In this document: one piece after another, positions 35,123 through 44,658 of the stretch | How positions within the stretch are numbered: the stretch's first letter is position 1 | Layout: each line of letters begins with the position of its first letter | Assembly (NCBI GenBank): GCA_031292575.1 | Contig: JARLGX010000015.1 | Coordinates: forward strand, 124,001 to 188,000 | Length of the DNA stretch: 64,000 nucleotides | From: Paludibacter sp. | GTDB taxonomy: Bacteria; Bacteroidota; Bacteroidia; Bacteroidales; Paludibacteraceae | Direction of reading: 5' to 3' | The notes under the pieces: model-generated | What the model was told of the DNA's origin: nothing | The model's database searches: none | What the model saw: only the letters and a program-made list of their open reading frames with translations | Position numbers and translations under genes: made by a program

Positions 35123-38100
35123 GCCTTTCAGGCTTTTCTTTCACAGCTTTTTCCCGCCACATTGCCTGAAACAGCGGAACCACATAAATAGTCATAACTT
35201 GAATAATCATTCCTCCAAACATGGGGATAGCCATTGGCACCATAATGTCAGCCCCTTTTCCGGTAGAAGTAAGGACAGGCAACAAGGCGATTACTGCCAC
35301 AGCCGTAGTCATCATAGCGGGACGAACCCGTTTCTTACCGGCTTCAACCACTGCTTCGCGTACATCGTGTACAGTTTTCGGTTTCTTTTCTTCAAACACC
35401 TGATGAATGTACGTTCCCATAATCACACCATCGTTGGTGGCAATTCCAAACAGGGCGATAAACCCAACCCAGACCGCCACACTCAGATTAATTGGATGGA
35501 TCTGGAAAAGGTCGCGCAGGTTCATTCCGGCAATGGAAAAATCTAAAAACCAACTTTGTCCGTAAAGCCACAACATCATAAACCCACCTGCAAATGCCAC
35601 AAATACGCCCGAGAAATGAATAAACGATGCCGTCACGGTTTTGAACTGGAAGTACAACAAGAGCAAAATCAGCAATAAACTGATAGGAATGACGATAGAT
35701 AACCGTTTGGTTGCCCGTATTTCGTTTTCGTAGTTTCCTGCAAACTGATAGGTTACTCCTGCCGGTAATTTCAATTCGCCTGAATCGATTTTCTTCTGAA
35801 TAATATTGGCAGCCTGATCCACCACATCCACTTCGGCTTTGCCTTCCAGCTTGTCGAAAATAACATAGCCCACCAGGAATGTATCTTCAGTTTTAATCAT
35901 TTGTGCACCGCGTGTATAATGTATGTCGGCAATTTCGCTCAATGGAATTTGCGTACCGTTCATCGCCGGAATCAAAATACGTTTGATATCGTCGGGATTA
36001 TCGCGCAACTCCCGGGCGTACCGCACCCGCATGGGAAAACGTTCCCGCCCTTCTACCGAAGTGCTCAACGTCATTCCTCCCATAGCCACCTGCAACACAT
36101 CTTGCACATCACTTACCGTCATTCCGTAACGCGCCATGGCTTCGCGGTTCAGCTTAATTTCTAAGTAAGGCGCACCCACTGCGCGGTCGTAGAATACCGA
36201 TGAAGCTTTTACCGATGGAACTTCTTTCAGGGCTTTTTCAAACAACATTCCGGCTTTCTCAATCGATTCCAAATCCGGTCCGTACACTTTCAAACCCATT
36301 GGCGCACGCATTCCGGTAGAAAGCATCACCAACCGGGTTTCGATGGGTTGCAGTTTCGGAGCGGAAGTCAAACCCGGAATATCGGTTACTTTCACAATTT
36401 CATTCCAAATATCATTCGGATTTTTAATCTGCGGTCGCCACTGACGGAAATACTCGCCATTATCATCGGAAATTAAACTATCGGAAGGAATGGCTCGAAG
36501 AGCTTCCGTTTTTGCATTGAATGTTTTTCCGTTTTTCAGCAGAAAAGCACCATCACCATTCACTTTGAAACGTTCACGCTGACCATTTTCATCCAACATA
36601 TATTCGGGACGATAATTAATGGTATTTTCGAACATTTGCACCGGAGCGGGATCGAGTGCCGAATTGACACGTCCCCATTTGCCCACCGCCACTTCCACTT
36701 CGGGAATAGCAGACAGCCGCTTATCCAGGAGTTCGATGTATTGCAGATTCTTTTCAATACCCGAATGCGGCATACTGGTTGGCATAAGCAAATACGAACC
36801 TTCGTTCAATGACGGCATAAATTCTTTTCCGATTCCCGGAAATACCCTTGCCGGAGCTTGCCACCCGATTTTCTCAATACCTTTTGCCACCGGTCCGAAA
36901 ACTTTATCAAATCCCTGCCAGGCAAGTAGTCCGAAAAACAACGTAAAAAGAGGAAGTATCAGAAATTTCCATTTATGAATCAATGCCCAACGAAGAATTG
37001 GTTCGTAAAAATGAACCATCGTCATCAGAATGGATAAAATGACAGCTACAATTCCGGTCACAAACAAAAAATTGACCAATAAGCTGTTTGTTGCACCCAA
37101 TGGCAACCATTCTTTGGACAAATAATACACTGCCACCAACACGGTTATGCCAATATTGATATAGTTTGGAAATTCCCTGCGTTTTTTTGTCCAGCGATAA
37201 TCCAGAAGGTTATTGATCCCGATAGCCGTCAGGGCTAAAGCCAGCCATGTATGCAAGGCAATAAGGAAAAATACGCCTGCCACAATAAGACTCCCATTTA
37301 AATAGCGGCGGATTTTTTTTTCATCCATCCGGATATCAAAAATAATGTGTACCAACGTTGGCAACACCACGATGCCGAGAATAAATGCCGATATTAGCGC
37401 AAACGACTTTGTAAATGCGAGCGGATGAAACAATTTTCCTTCGGCTGCCTGCATGGCAAAAACCGGCAAAAAACTCACAATGGTAGTGGCAATGGAAGTT
37501 ACCACGGCTGCGCGCACTTCGGTTGTGGCCAGATAAATGACATTCATCAGTTCTTTGCCACGCACACCTTTGTTTTCGGGCATTTCCAAATGCCGCAAAA
37601 TATTTTCCACATCCACAATGCCAATATCCACCATCACTCCAATGGCAATGGCAATACCCGAAAGGGCTACGATATTTGCTTCCACGCCGAAGAAATGCAT
37701 CAGAATAAATGTCATTAGCACGCCCAACGGCAATAATCCGGCAACAATCACCGAAGCCCGGAGATTTAATACCAACACGATAATAACGATAATGCTGATG
37801 AGGATTTCGTGCGAAAGAGCCGATTCAAGCGTCCCGATGGTTTCTTTAATCAACCCGGTACGGTCGTAAAAAGGCACAACGGTAACCTTGGAAATGCTGC
37901 CATCGGGCAGTTTCTTTTCCGGCAATCCTGCTGCAATTTCTTTGATTTTAGCTTTTACATTCCCGATAACTTCCATCGGATTGGAACCATAACGGGCAAC
38001 GACAACCGCTCCCACGGCTTCGCTTCCATCTTTGTCAAGTCCACCACGACGGGTGGCAGGTCCGAAGGAAGTGTGTGCCACATCTCTTATCCGGACAGGA

Positions 38101-38918
38101 ATATTATTCCGAACCGCCACGACCGAATTATCCAGATCACCCAGATTCTTCACATAGCCCAACCCGCGGATAATGTATTCCACATTATTCAGCTCAATGG
38201 TTTCGGCACCAATATCCAAGTTGCTTTTTTTGACAGCATTCATCACGTCCATCACCGACACACCAAAAGCTTTCAGTGCATCGGGATTGACATCCACCTG
38301 ATATTCTTTGGTGAAGCCGCCCACCGAAGCCACTTCCGAAACACCTTCGGCAGCCGACAAACTGTATTTGACGTAAAAATCCTGAATGGTACGCAATTCT
38401 TGCGGACTCCATCCTCCATTCGGTTTGCCTGTTTTCGGGTTGCACCCTTCGAGTGTGTACCAGAAAATCTGTCCTAAAGCCGTGGCATCAGGTCCCAATG
38501 CCGGTTGAACGCCTTGCGGCAACGTCCCGGCAGGTAATGAATTCAGCTTTTCCAATATCCGCGAGCGGCTCCAGTAAAATTCCACATTATCCTTGAAAAT
38601 AATGTAGATAAACGACATGCCGAACATGGACGTGCTACGAATAGTCTTCACCCCGGGAATGCCGAGCAATGCCGACGTAAGCGGATAACTAATCTGATCC
38701 TGTATATCACGGGGCGAGCGTCCCATCCATTCGGTGGAAACAATTTGCTGGTTGTCACCAATATCGGGAATGGCATCCACCGGAATCGGATCGCGTGGAA
38801 TAACGCCCGTTTTCCAGTTGAACGGTGCATACGCAATTCCCATAACCACAAAGGCTATCAGAAAAATAAAGGTAATCAGCCGGTGATAGAGAAAATAATG
38901 AACGAGTTTGTTGAACAT
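35118..38918 (-). CDS. CusA/CzcA-family heavy-metal RND efflux pump
   Basis: A 1266-residue inner-membrane pump. The N-terminus VVMGIAYAPFNWKTGVIPRDPIPVDAIPDIGDNQQIV (split over 25-60) and SYPLTSALLGIPGVKTIRS are typical of heavy-metal RND pumps. The TM4 motif GVMVDIGIVDVENILRHLE carries the HME-type acidic pair spaced by four. The C-terminal half has DVQDVLQVAMGGM and RVRPAMMTTAVAVIALLPVL. It is some 200 residues longer than E. coli CusA. The extra part is a set of membrane segments near 530-640, as in many Bacteroidetes homologues. With the adaptor and TolC protein it forms a tripartite Cu/Ag-type exporter. Its stop codon lies within a repeat. Confidence 0.9.
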   Translation of the reverse strand: MFNKLVHYFLYHRLITFIFLIAFVVMGIAYAPFNWKTGVIPRDPIPVDAIPDIGDNQQIVSTEWMGRSPRDIQDQISYPLTSALLGIPGVKTIRSTSMFGMSFIYIIFKDNVEFYWSRSRILEKLNSLPAGTLPQGVQPALGPDATALGQIFWYTLEGCNPKTGKPNGGWSPQELRTIQDFYVKYSLSAAEGVSEVASVGGFTKEYQVDVNPDALKAFGVSVMDVMNAVKKSNLDIGAETIELNNVEYIIRGLGYVKNLGDLDNSVVAVRNNIPVRIRDVAHTSFGPATRRGGLDKDGSEAVGAVVVARYGSNPMEVIGNVKAKIKEIAAGLPEKKLPDGSISKVTVVPFYDRTGLIKETIGTLESALSHEILISIIVIIVLVLNLRASVIVAGLLPLGVLMTFILMHFFGVEANIVALSGIAIAIGVMVDIGIVDVENILRHLEMPENKGVRGKELMNVIYLATTEVRAAVVTSIATTIVSFLPVFAMQAAEGKLFHPLAFTKSFALISAFILGIVVLPTLVHIIFDIRMDEKKIRRYLNGSLIVAGVFFLIALHTWLALALTAIGINNLLDYRWTKKRREFPNYINIGITVLVAVYYLSKEWLPLGATNSLLVNFLFVTGIVAVILSILMTMVHFYEPILRWALIHKWKFLILPLFTLFFGLLAWQGFDKVFGPVAKGIEKIGWQAPARVFPGIGKEFMPSLNEGSYLLMPTSMPHSGIEKNLQYIELLDKRLSAIPEVEVAVGKWGRVNSALDPAPVQMFENTINYRPEYMLDENGQRERFKVNGDGAFLLKNGKTFNAKTEALRAIPSDSLISDDNGEYFRQWRPQIKNPNDIWNEIVKVTDIPGLTSAPKLQPIETRLVMLSTGMRAPMGLKVYGPDLESIEKAGMLFEKALKEVPSVKASSVFYDRAVGAPYLEIKLNREAMARYGMTVSDVQDVLQVAMGGMTLSTSVEGRERFPMRVRYARELRDNPDDIKRILIPAMNGTQIPLSEIADIHYTRGAQMIKTEDTFLVGYVIFDKLEGKAEVDVVDQAANIIQKKIDSGELKLPAGVTYQFAGNYENEIRATKRLSIVIPISLLLILLLLYFQFKTVTASFIHFSGVFVAFAGGFMMLWLYGQSWFLDFSIAGMNLRDLFQIHPINLSVAVWVGFIALFGIATNDGVIMGTYIHQVFEEKKPKTVHDVREAVVEAGKKRVRPAMMTTAVAVIALLPVLTSTGKGADIMVPMAIPMFGGMIIQVMTIYVVPLFQAMWREKAVKEKPERL

Positions 38919-39043
38919 AAGACAAATGTGCTAATGGTTTAATATGCTAATATGCCAATGAAAATCAGCGACACATTAATTTAATTCCATTTGCTAATGA
39001 GCCAAATTAAATTATTGGCACATTAGCAAATTGGCACATTGAA

Positions 39044-39397
39044 TTATCTGTATTTACAGCAAGAAGGTAACGCATTGTACGTTTTAGCTTCGGCTCTAAA
39101 CAAAGGAGTATCGTGACCCACATCAGCGATTCTCTTTTGAATATCTACACTTCTTACTTTTGAAGGGTTGTAAACCAACGTCAGCATTTTTGTTTTTTCG
39201 TTCCATACAGCTTTACTGACGCCATCAACTTTTGCAGCTTTCTCTATACGTGCTTTACACGATTCACAATTACCCGAAACTTTGAATGTTTCGGTTTTTG
39301 TCATAACCATTTTTGAATTGTCAGTTGTTTTGGCATACGTAGTTGCACTTACAGTAAGAGCTATAATAGCTACAAGGATATATTTTAATGTTTTCAT
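39044..39397 (-). CDS. exported heavy-metal-associated (HMA) domain protein
   Basis: A 117-residue protein with signal peptide 1-22 and one HMA domain (about 35-100). The metal loop is SGNCESCKARIEKAA, giving C44 and C47, in place of the commoner GMTCxxC. Further on are the standard VDGVSKAVWNEKTKMLTLVYNPSKV and the strand end. The tail ends LPSCCKYR, adding a vicinal Cys pair. It is a periplasmic metallochaperone candidate for the CusA-type pump, transcribed in the same direction 125 bases before it. Confidence 0.85.
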   Translation of the reverse strand: MKTLKYILVAIIALTVSATTYAKTTDNSKMVMTKTETFKVSGNCESCKARIEKAAKVDGVSKAVWNEKTKMLTLVYNPSKVRSVDIQKRIADVGHDTPLFRAEAKTYNALPSCCKYR

Positions 39398-39421
39398 TTT
39401 TGATTGAATTATTTGATGAAC

Positions 39422-39559
39422 GACCCCAAACCCCTAAAGGGACTTAAGACCTTGATTTGAATAATTTATTTGGATAAATAATAAAAGAAGAAGAGGCATT
39501 TCACTTAAGAAACACTTCTAAATACGCTCTTAAAGTCCCCCTTTAGGGGATTTAGAGGT
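39422..39559. repeat. REPIN-like paired palindrome, copy 3
   Basis: The left arm 39422-39449 (GACCCCAAACCCCTAAAGGG) and right arm 39528-39559 (with CCCCCTTTAGGGGATTT) are inverted matches separated by about 80 AT-rich bases. The doublet fills the gap between the HMA gene and the Cys-rich exported gene. Confidence 0.85.
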
Positions 39560-39571
39560 GTAGTAAAAAGA

Positions 39572-39991
39572 TCAAATACGGAATACGCAAATATCGGGGA
39601 GACTGACAGCACTGGCGATGAATTTACCGGGTGGCTGGATAGTTGCGTTTACAGAAGAATTGGTATTGAAAAAATGTAATCCAATAGCCTCAGGGATATA
39701 GAAAACCTGTAAAAGTTGGTTTACAGGGGCATTTATCTGCAAAGCTGACGGATTGTAATTGTTGTCAACGGCATAAAATGCCATCTCGTCTTTACAGCAG
39801 CTTGGCGCATTGAAACTTTTCCCATTCGATGTTGGGATTGTAGCCATTTGCATACCGCAACTGGCTTTTGCATCATCCAACGACCATTTTACAGCAGCCA
39901 ACTCACCTCCGCAATAATGCGAAGCCAAGCTAAGATGCATCCCCGAAAGGAGTATCAAACCTGCAAATAATATGGATAATAGTTTTTTCAT
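39572..39991 (-). CDS. exported Cys-rich protein with HYCGGE motif
   Basis: A 139-residue protein with a signal peptide (about 1-23). The mature part starts HYCGGELAAVKWSLDDAKASCGM, followed by PSCCKDEM. The Cys residues C27, C45, C65 and C66 and His25 are spaced as in small Bacteroidetes proteins that begin HYC(M/G)G and are often found beside copper-resistance genes. No catalytic motif is seen. Metal binding is inferred from the Cys/His pattern and from the adjacent HMA and RND genes. The gene lies at the upstream end of the minus-strand metal cluster. Confidence 0.65.
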   Translation of the reverse strand: MKKLLSILFAGLILLSGMHLSLASHYCGGELAAVKWSLDDAKASCGMQMATIPTSNGKSFNAPSCCKDEMAFYAVDNNYNPSALQINAPVNQLLQVFYIPEAIGLHFFNTNSSVNATIQPPGKFIASAVSLPDICVFRI

Positions 39992-40029
39992 TTACAATTG
40001 AAACAAACCTGTGCATAAAATGTTAGGGG

Positions 40030-40037
40030 CAAAAGTA
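40030..40037 (-). promoter_or_regulatory. possible -7 box upstream of the metal cluster
   Basis: CAAAAGTA on plus is TACTTTTG on minus, an exact TAnnTTTG 39 bases before the Cys-rich protein start. No TTG at normal spacing was seen, so the promoter may depend on an activator. Confidence 0.35.
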
Positions 40038-40276
40038 GAGTAAAAAGGGTTCAGAAATTGAAAAATAGCAGTTAAAGTTTCGTAAATAGGCAAAAAGGGT
40101 TACAAAATGATATTACTATTAAATATAATGCACTCATTTGTTCAAATTTTTAACTATGTAAGCAATTCATCAATTATGAATCCCAATTATTTTTTTAAAA
40201 CTTAAACTACAAAAGATTGTTATAATCCCAATTAAATAAAAATTTTACTTGGCAATACTTTAAATTAATAATAAAA

Positions 40277-40915
40277 ATGATTCATCAACAGAAATTATAT
40301 AAGCGAGCTTACCAATTGAGCTTATTCACGATATTCTATAATGTTATTGAAGGTGTGATTTCAATACTTATGGGGTATGAAGATGCAACTCTCACACTTT
40401 TTGGCTTTGGAATGGACAGTTTTATAGAAGTAATGTCGGGTATGGGAATTGCTGTAATGGTTTTACGCATTTGGCTAAACCCTGACAGTCCTAAAAGCGA
40501 TTTCGAAATAAATGCACTTAAAATAACGGGAACGGCCTTTTATCTTTTGTCAGCCGGATTATTGGTTGGCATTATATTTAATCTTCTCAATCATCATAAA
40601 CCCGAAACCACTTTGTGGGGTGTGGTTATTTCGTTGGTTTCAATTGCAGTAATGGTATGGCTTATGAATGCAAAAAAAAAGGTAGGCAAAGAACTAAATT
40701 CAGCAGCCATTATTGCCGACAGTAATTGTACAAAAGTGTGTGTTTATATGTCACTCGTTTTACTTGCTTCTAGCCTGATATACCAACTAACCGGATTTGC
40801 TTATGCCGACCTGATTGGAACTGCCGGGTTGATTTATTTCTCCATTACCGAAGGAAAAGAAGCCTTTGACAAAGCAAAAGGGAAAGAATTTGGCTGCGAT
40901 ACATGCATTGATTAA
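40277..40915 (+). CDS. CDF-like cation transporter with altered metal site
   Basis: A 212-residue protein with about six membrane segments, resembling the membrane half of cation diffusion facilitators but lacking their cytoplasmic C-terminal domain. In TM2 the usual HxxxD or DxxxD reads D47xxxE51 (FGMDSFIEVMSG). In TM5 the usual ADxxHxxxD reads A147 D148 xx C151 xxx C155 (IIADSNCTKVCVY). The C-terminus ends GCDTCID, a CxxC pair. A soft-metal substrate is inferred. It is divergent from the copper-type cluster, and a YnfA gene starts 21 bases downstream. Confidence 0.75.
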   Translation: MIHQQKLYKRAYQLSLFTIFYNVIEGVISILMGYEDATLTLFGFGMDSFIEVMSGMGIAVMVLRIWLNPDSPKSDFEINALKITGTAFYLLSAGLLVGIIFNLLNHHKPETTLWGVVISLVSIAVMVWLMNAKKKVGKELNSAAIIADSNCTKVCVYMSLVLLASSLIYQLTGFAYADLIGTAGLIYFSITEGKEAFDKAKGKEFGCDTCID

Positions 40916-40936
40916 GCATTAAAATCATTTTAGATT

Positions 40937-41266
40937 ATGACATTTGTAAGAACAATATTAATATTCATACTAGCCGGCTTCTGCGAAATAGGTGGGGGTT
41001 ATCTGGTATGGCTTTGCATTAAAGATAATAAGCCCTGGTGGTATGGTGTGGCGGGTGGAATTATTCTTGCGCTTTACGGAGTAGTGGCTACACTTCAAAC
41101 TTCAAATTTTGCCCGGGTCTACGCCACTTATGGTGGAATATTCATAGTTATGTCCTTACTCTGGGCATACAAAATGGATAATTTTGTCCCCGACAAATAC
41201 GACATCCTAGGAGCCGTAATTGCAATAATCGGAGTGCTGATTATTTATTTTGCACCTCGTAACTAA
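40937..41266 (+). CDS. YnfA/UPF0060 family membrane protein
   Basis: A 109-residue protein with four membrane helices. It matches the UPF0060 family over its full length: ILAGFCEIGGGYLVWLCIK near 12-30, GGIILALYGVVATLQ, FARVYATYGGIFIVMSLLW, and the closing DKYDILGAVIAIIGVLIIYF. Members resemble small multidrug-resistance transporters, but their substrate is not established. The gene starts 21 bases after the CDF-like transporter, so the two are probably one transcript. Confidence 0.9.
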   Translation: MTFVRTILIFILAGFCEIGGGYLVWLCIKDNKPWWYGVAGGIILALYGVVATLQTSNFARVYATYGGIFIVMSLLWAYKMDNFVPDKYDILGAVIAIIGVLIIYFAPRN

Positions 41267-41413
41267 TTTCATTTGAAAAAAATATGCGAAATAACAATAC
41301 GTAAAATGTCATAGCGCTATACTCTGTCAGTTTCAGTTAAAATGTTTTATTCGGCTAAAAAACTTTTATCCTATAAAAGCATTATAAAGTAGTGAAATTT
41401 AAACTCAAATACA

Positions 41414-42292
41414 ATGAACAAATTAAGATCGATTGAACATATAATTGCACCTCCTCCCGCGCACATGGTGGGTGATGGTTTTAGAGTTCACAATTTTTTT
41501 CCGGGCAATGGATTAATGGCTTTAGACCGTATGAGTCCATTTTTTCTTCTGGATTATGGCTCAAAAATTGAATTTTCACCATCAGATAAACCTCGCGGAG
41601 TAGGTGTGCATCCACATCGCGGTTTCGAAACCGTTACAATTGCTTATCATGGTAAAGTGGCTCATCACGACAGTACCGGAAACTCGGGCATTATAGGCGA
41701 AGGCGATGTACAATGGATGACAGCCGCTTCGGGTATTTTGCATAAAGAATATCACGAAGCTCAATGGAGTAAAATCGGAGGCGAATTTCAGATGGTGCAA
41801 CTTTGGGTGAATCTGCCTGCCAAATTCAAAATGAGTAAGCCTAAATACCAACCTATTCGTCGCGAAGAGTTTGGAAAAGTTATTTTGCCCGAAAATAAGG
41901 GCGTTTTGGAAATTATTGCCGGTAATTTCAATGCTACAACTGGTCCGGCTACATCATTCACGCCCATCGAAATGTACAACGCTAGGGTAAAAAAGGGTGC
42001 AAAACTCCATTTTTCTTTTCCTGAAAATTATAATACAGGCTTCGTAATTATAGAAGGATCAGTTATTGTTAACGAGCAACAGGCAAAAACTGATCACTTT
42101 GTTTTGTTTGCCAATGATGGAACGGATATTTATGTGGAAGCTACCCAAGATGCCATTGTACTCATTCTGAGTGGCGAGCCGATTGAGGAACCGATAGTTC
42201 CTTACGGGCCATTTGTAATGAATAGTAAAAAGGAAATTGTAGATGCTTATGACGACTGGAATAACGGGAAATTCGGGTATCTTGAAGATTAA
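41414..42292 (+). CDS. pirin family protein
   Basis: A 292-residue bicupin. The N-terminal cupin has the iron-ligand set H66, H68 (GVHPHRGFETVT), H110 and E112 (ASGILHKEYHEAQ), matching human pirin. The C-terminal pirin_C cupin covers about 185-285 and ends VMNSKKEIVDAYDDWNNG. Bacterial pirins have quercetin 2,3-dioxygenase activity or regulate metabolic enzymes. The role here is not deducible. It is monocistronic and convergent with the acyltransferase gene 16 bases away. Confidence 0.9.
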   Translation: MNKLRSIEHIIAPPPAHMVGDGFRVHNFFPGNGLMALDRMSPFFLLDYGSKIEFSPSDKPRGVGVHPHRGFETVTIAYHGKVAHHDSTGNSGIIGEGDVQWMTAASGILHKEYHEAQWSKIGGEFQMVQLWVNLPAKFKMSKPKYQPIRREEFGKVILPENKGVLEIIAGNFNATTGPATSFTPIEMYNARVKKGAKLHFSFPENYNTGFVIIEGSVIVNEQQAKTDHFVLFANDGTDIYVEATQDAIVLILSGEPIEEPIVPYGPFVMNSKKEIVDAYDDWNNGKFGYLED

Positions 42293-42308
42293 AGGTTTAT
42301 ATAACTAA

Positions 42309-43046
42309 TTAGACTGGAATGATATCGTCCTTAATAGCTTTCTCAGTTTGTTTGAAAAGCGTATTGAAGTCGCTTTCTTTTACTGCAATAGGAGAATGAA
42401 TTATAAATCTCAGTCGGTTACCTATACCCAAAGGGAAATTACCATAGCGAAAAACTTTCCATGAATTATTGATCGTTACTGGTACTACCATTGCATTGGG
42501 AGCGTATTTGCACAAAATTTTCAATCCATTGGACGCAAATTCTCCTGGTTTTCCTGTTCTCGATCGGGTTCCCTCTGGAAAAATCACGGCCGACCGGTTT
42601 GTTGCTTCAATGTATTCCGCCAACTTCTTTAAGGCTGGTAGAGCCTGTTTTGGATCCTTTCGGTCAATCAACACTGAGCCGCCATGGTTTAAATTGTATG
42701 AAACGCTGGGAATTCCCTTTCCCAACTCTATTTTACTCACAAATTTAGGATGAAACTTTCGCAAAAACCAAGTGATACCAATAATATCGTACATACCTTG
42801 ATGATTTGAAACAAATATAAGTGGTTTGTTTTCCGGTAAATTGGCTCTGTTTTCTATTTCAGCCGTTGAAAAATTCACAAATAATAAATGGAGCAAGAAA
42901 AAATTCAGAATATCCACGCTTTTTTTATGGGCTTTGTACCCAAATACATTAAAGCAAACATACTGAATCGGATGAAACACACAAATGAGACCCAAGAATA
43001 AAAAATACAAAACAAATGAGAGCGGATAGGAGATTATTTTTTTCAT
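42309..43046 (-). CDS. plsC: 1-acyl-sn-glycerol-3-phosphate acyltransferase (PlsC family)
   Basis: A 245-residue membrane-bound acyltransferase that makes phosphatidic acid from lysophosphatidate. The ATG at 43046 is chosen because the longer frame would start at TTG. N-terminal hydrophobic segments precede the catalytic NHxxxxD motif (FVSNHQGMYDIIG, His and Asp near 82 and 87). Then come GSVLIDRKD and the acyl-acceptor motif VIFPEGTRSRTGK near 155-168, followed by VPVTINNSW. All four acyltransferase blocks are intact. A well-formed Bacteroidetes promoter lies directly upstream. Confidence 0.9.
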   Translation of the reverse strand: MKKIISYPLSFVLYFLFLGLICVFHPIQYVCFNVFGYKAHKKSVDILNFFLLHLLFVNFSTAEIENRANLPENKPLIFVSNHQGMYDIIGITWFLRKFHPKFVSKIELGKGIPSVSYNLNHGGSVLIDRKDPKQALPALKKLAEYIEATNRSAVIFPEGTRSRTGKPGEFASNGLKILCKYAPNAMVVPVTINNSWKVFRYGNFPLGIGNRLRFIIHSPIAVKESDFNTLFKQTEKAIKDDIIPV

Positions 43047-43063
43047 AAACAATAAATTTTCGA

Positions 43064-43092
43064 CAAAAATAGTAAATTTCCAATTTTTCCAA
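43064..43092 (-). promoter_or_regulatory. promoter of plsC
   Basis: On the minus strand, TTG (plus CAA at 43090-43092), an 18-base spacer, and TATTTTTG (plus 43064-43071), an exact TAnnTTTG. It lies 18 bases before the start codon. Confidence 0.6.
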
Positions 43093-43228
43093 TTAATCTT
43101 AACTTTAATTTTTTATGTTTATCTGCGGCTATTAATGCAAATTACGGATCATCAACAGTTGATATTAGTTTACCAGAAAAGCTGTTCGTTAAAAGTTTTG
43201 CGTTATTGTTGTTTTGACACTTTTTATT

Positions 43229-43236
43229 TAAATTTG
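43229..43236 (+). promoter_or_regulatory. -7 promoter box for DUF418 gene
   Basis: TAAATTTG matches TAnnTTTG exactly, 16 bases before the ATG. A TTG at 43209-43211 is 17 bases upstream, so this is a plausible complete promoter. Confidence 0.5.
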
Positions 43237-43252
43237 CGTCAAAATTAAATTT

Positions 43253-44422
43253 ATGTCAGAATCCACCTCTCCCCGCCTTCAAGTTGTCGATGCCTTGCGC
43301 GGCTTTGCTATTGTTTCTATTATGTTGCTTCATAATATCGAACATTTCGATTTCTATTTCACGCCTGTTGGTCAGCCTAATTGGTTAATTGGTTTAAATC
43401 AAGGGATTTGGAATACCATGTTTTTCCTTTTTGGAGGAAAATCGTATGCTATTTTCGCACTACTTTTTGGCCTGACTTTCTTTATTCAATCAGACAATCA
43501 GGCAAAAAAGGGAAACGATTTTCGGGGACGATTTGCCTGGCGATTACTTCTATTGCTGGGTTTTGGACTCATCAATTCTGCATTTTACCAAGGTGACATT
43601 CTTACTTTTTATGCCCTTATCGGATTTTCTTTAATACCGGTTGCAAAACTTAATGATAAAACTGTACTTTGGATAGCAGTCATACTTATGCTTCAACCTT
43701 ACGAATGGTTTAACTTCTTAAGTGGTTTGCAACATCCGGAGCTCAAAATGAACGATCCTGTATCGTGGTCATATTTTGCAAAATCAGGAGAATACATTCC
43801 CGGAAGTTCAATATTTAAAACTTTATACGGTAATCTGACAAATGGAAAAACAGGAGTTTTTATATGGTGTTGGGAAGAAGGACGCGTATTTCAGTCTGCA
43901 TCACTCTTTATGTTTGGCATGCTGGCCGGACGAAAATCACTCTTCAAAAACAACGACGATAACAAGAAATTTTGGATCAAAACACTTATTATTGCTTGCA
44001 TTTGCTTTGTACCATTATATATTTGTAAAACTAATATCAATATTTGGATTCAGAGTGTTGCCATTCACAGACCACTGACAACCATCATTACTTCGTGGTC
44101 GAATGTTGCTTTTATGCTCGTTTTGGTTTCAGGATTCGTTCTCCTTTTTCAAACCACTTTTGTACAACGAATTTTAAACGTTTTTTCAGCCTATGGCAAA
44201 ATGAGTATGTCAAACTACATTATGCAATCGATCCTTGGTTCGTTCATTTATTATGGTTTTGGGCTTGGACTTTATCAATATACGGGTGCCGCTCTTTGCA
44301 TACTCATAGGCATCTTACTTGCCGTCATTCAGGGCATTTTCAGCATCTGGTGGATGAAAAATCATAAACAAGGTCCATTCGAAGGAATATGGCATAAACT
44401 TACCTGGATAAATTCAAAATAA
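43253..44422 (+). CDS. DUF418 family membrane protein
   Basis: A 389-residue multi-pass membrane protein. It opens with RLQVVDALRGFAIVSIMLLHNIEHF, the heparan-alpha-glucosaminide/acyltransferase-3-like start of DUF418 and related families. FGKSYAIFALLFGLTFFIQ and GDILTFYALIGF follow. The C-terminal DUF418 block is near 225-385, with YGKMSMSNYIMQSILGSFIYY and GIFSIWWMKNHKQGPFEGIWHKLTW (split). About ten membrane segments are predicted. Members are thought to transfer acyl groups or transport small molecules, without proof. It is monocistronic. Confidence 0.85.
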   Translation: MSESTSPRLQVVDALRGFAIVSIMLLHNIEHFDFYFTPVGQPNWLIGLNQGIWNTMFFLFGGKSYAIFALLFGLTFFIQSDNQAKKGNDFRGRFAWRLLLLLGFGLINSAFYQGDILTFYALIGFSLIPVAKLNDKTVLWIAVILMLQPYEWFNFLSGLQHPELKMNDPVSWSYFAKSGEYIPGSSIFKTLYGNLTNGKTGVFIWCWEEGRVFQSASLFMFGMLAGRKSLFKNNDDNKKFWIKTLIIACICFVPLYICKTNINIWIQSVAIHRPLTTIITSWSNVAFMLVLVSGFVLLFQTTFVQRILNVFSAYGKMSMSNYIMQSILGSFIYYGFGLGLYQYTGAALCILIGILLAVIQGIFSIWWMKNHKQGPFEGIWHKLTWINSK

Positions 44423-44610
44423 TTCTCATTTTTGTATATTCGTGCTTTTTCCGCTTCAAATACAAATATTATTGTAATGATATACATAAATTGTTTTGAA
44501 CTATAGATTATTTACTTTTGTAGACTAAATTTTGATTGAACATTTTATAAATCCGTTTGTTTAAAATCTAAAAATAAAGTCATAAAACGCGTGACAGACA
44601 TATTTTTTAT

Positions 44611-44618
44611 TATATTTG
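44611..44618 (+). promoter_or_regulatory. -7 promoter box for the TCA gene cluster
   Basis: TATATTTG is an exact TAnnTTTG match 40 bases before the aconitase ATG. No clear TTG lies at 19-21 bases upstream. Confidence 0.45.
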
Positions 44619-44658
44619 CGATTGAAACAATTACAATTTGATTAAAAATACAGAAATT

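Noticed and set aside
37809-38477. Long plus-strand frame opposite cusA
   Set aside because: It is antisense to a strongly conserved gene. The frame is open because of codon bias and has His-rich nonsense composition.
44638-44658. TTG-initiated extension of aconitase
   Set aside because: The ATG at 44659 gives the expected N-terminus. Similar TTG extensions were also dropped for plsC, the HtrA protease, icd and the small membrane gene at 61650.
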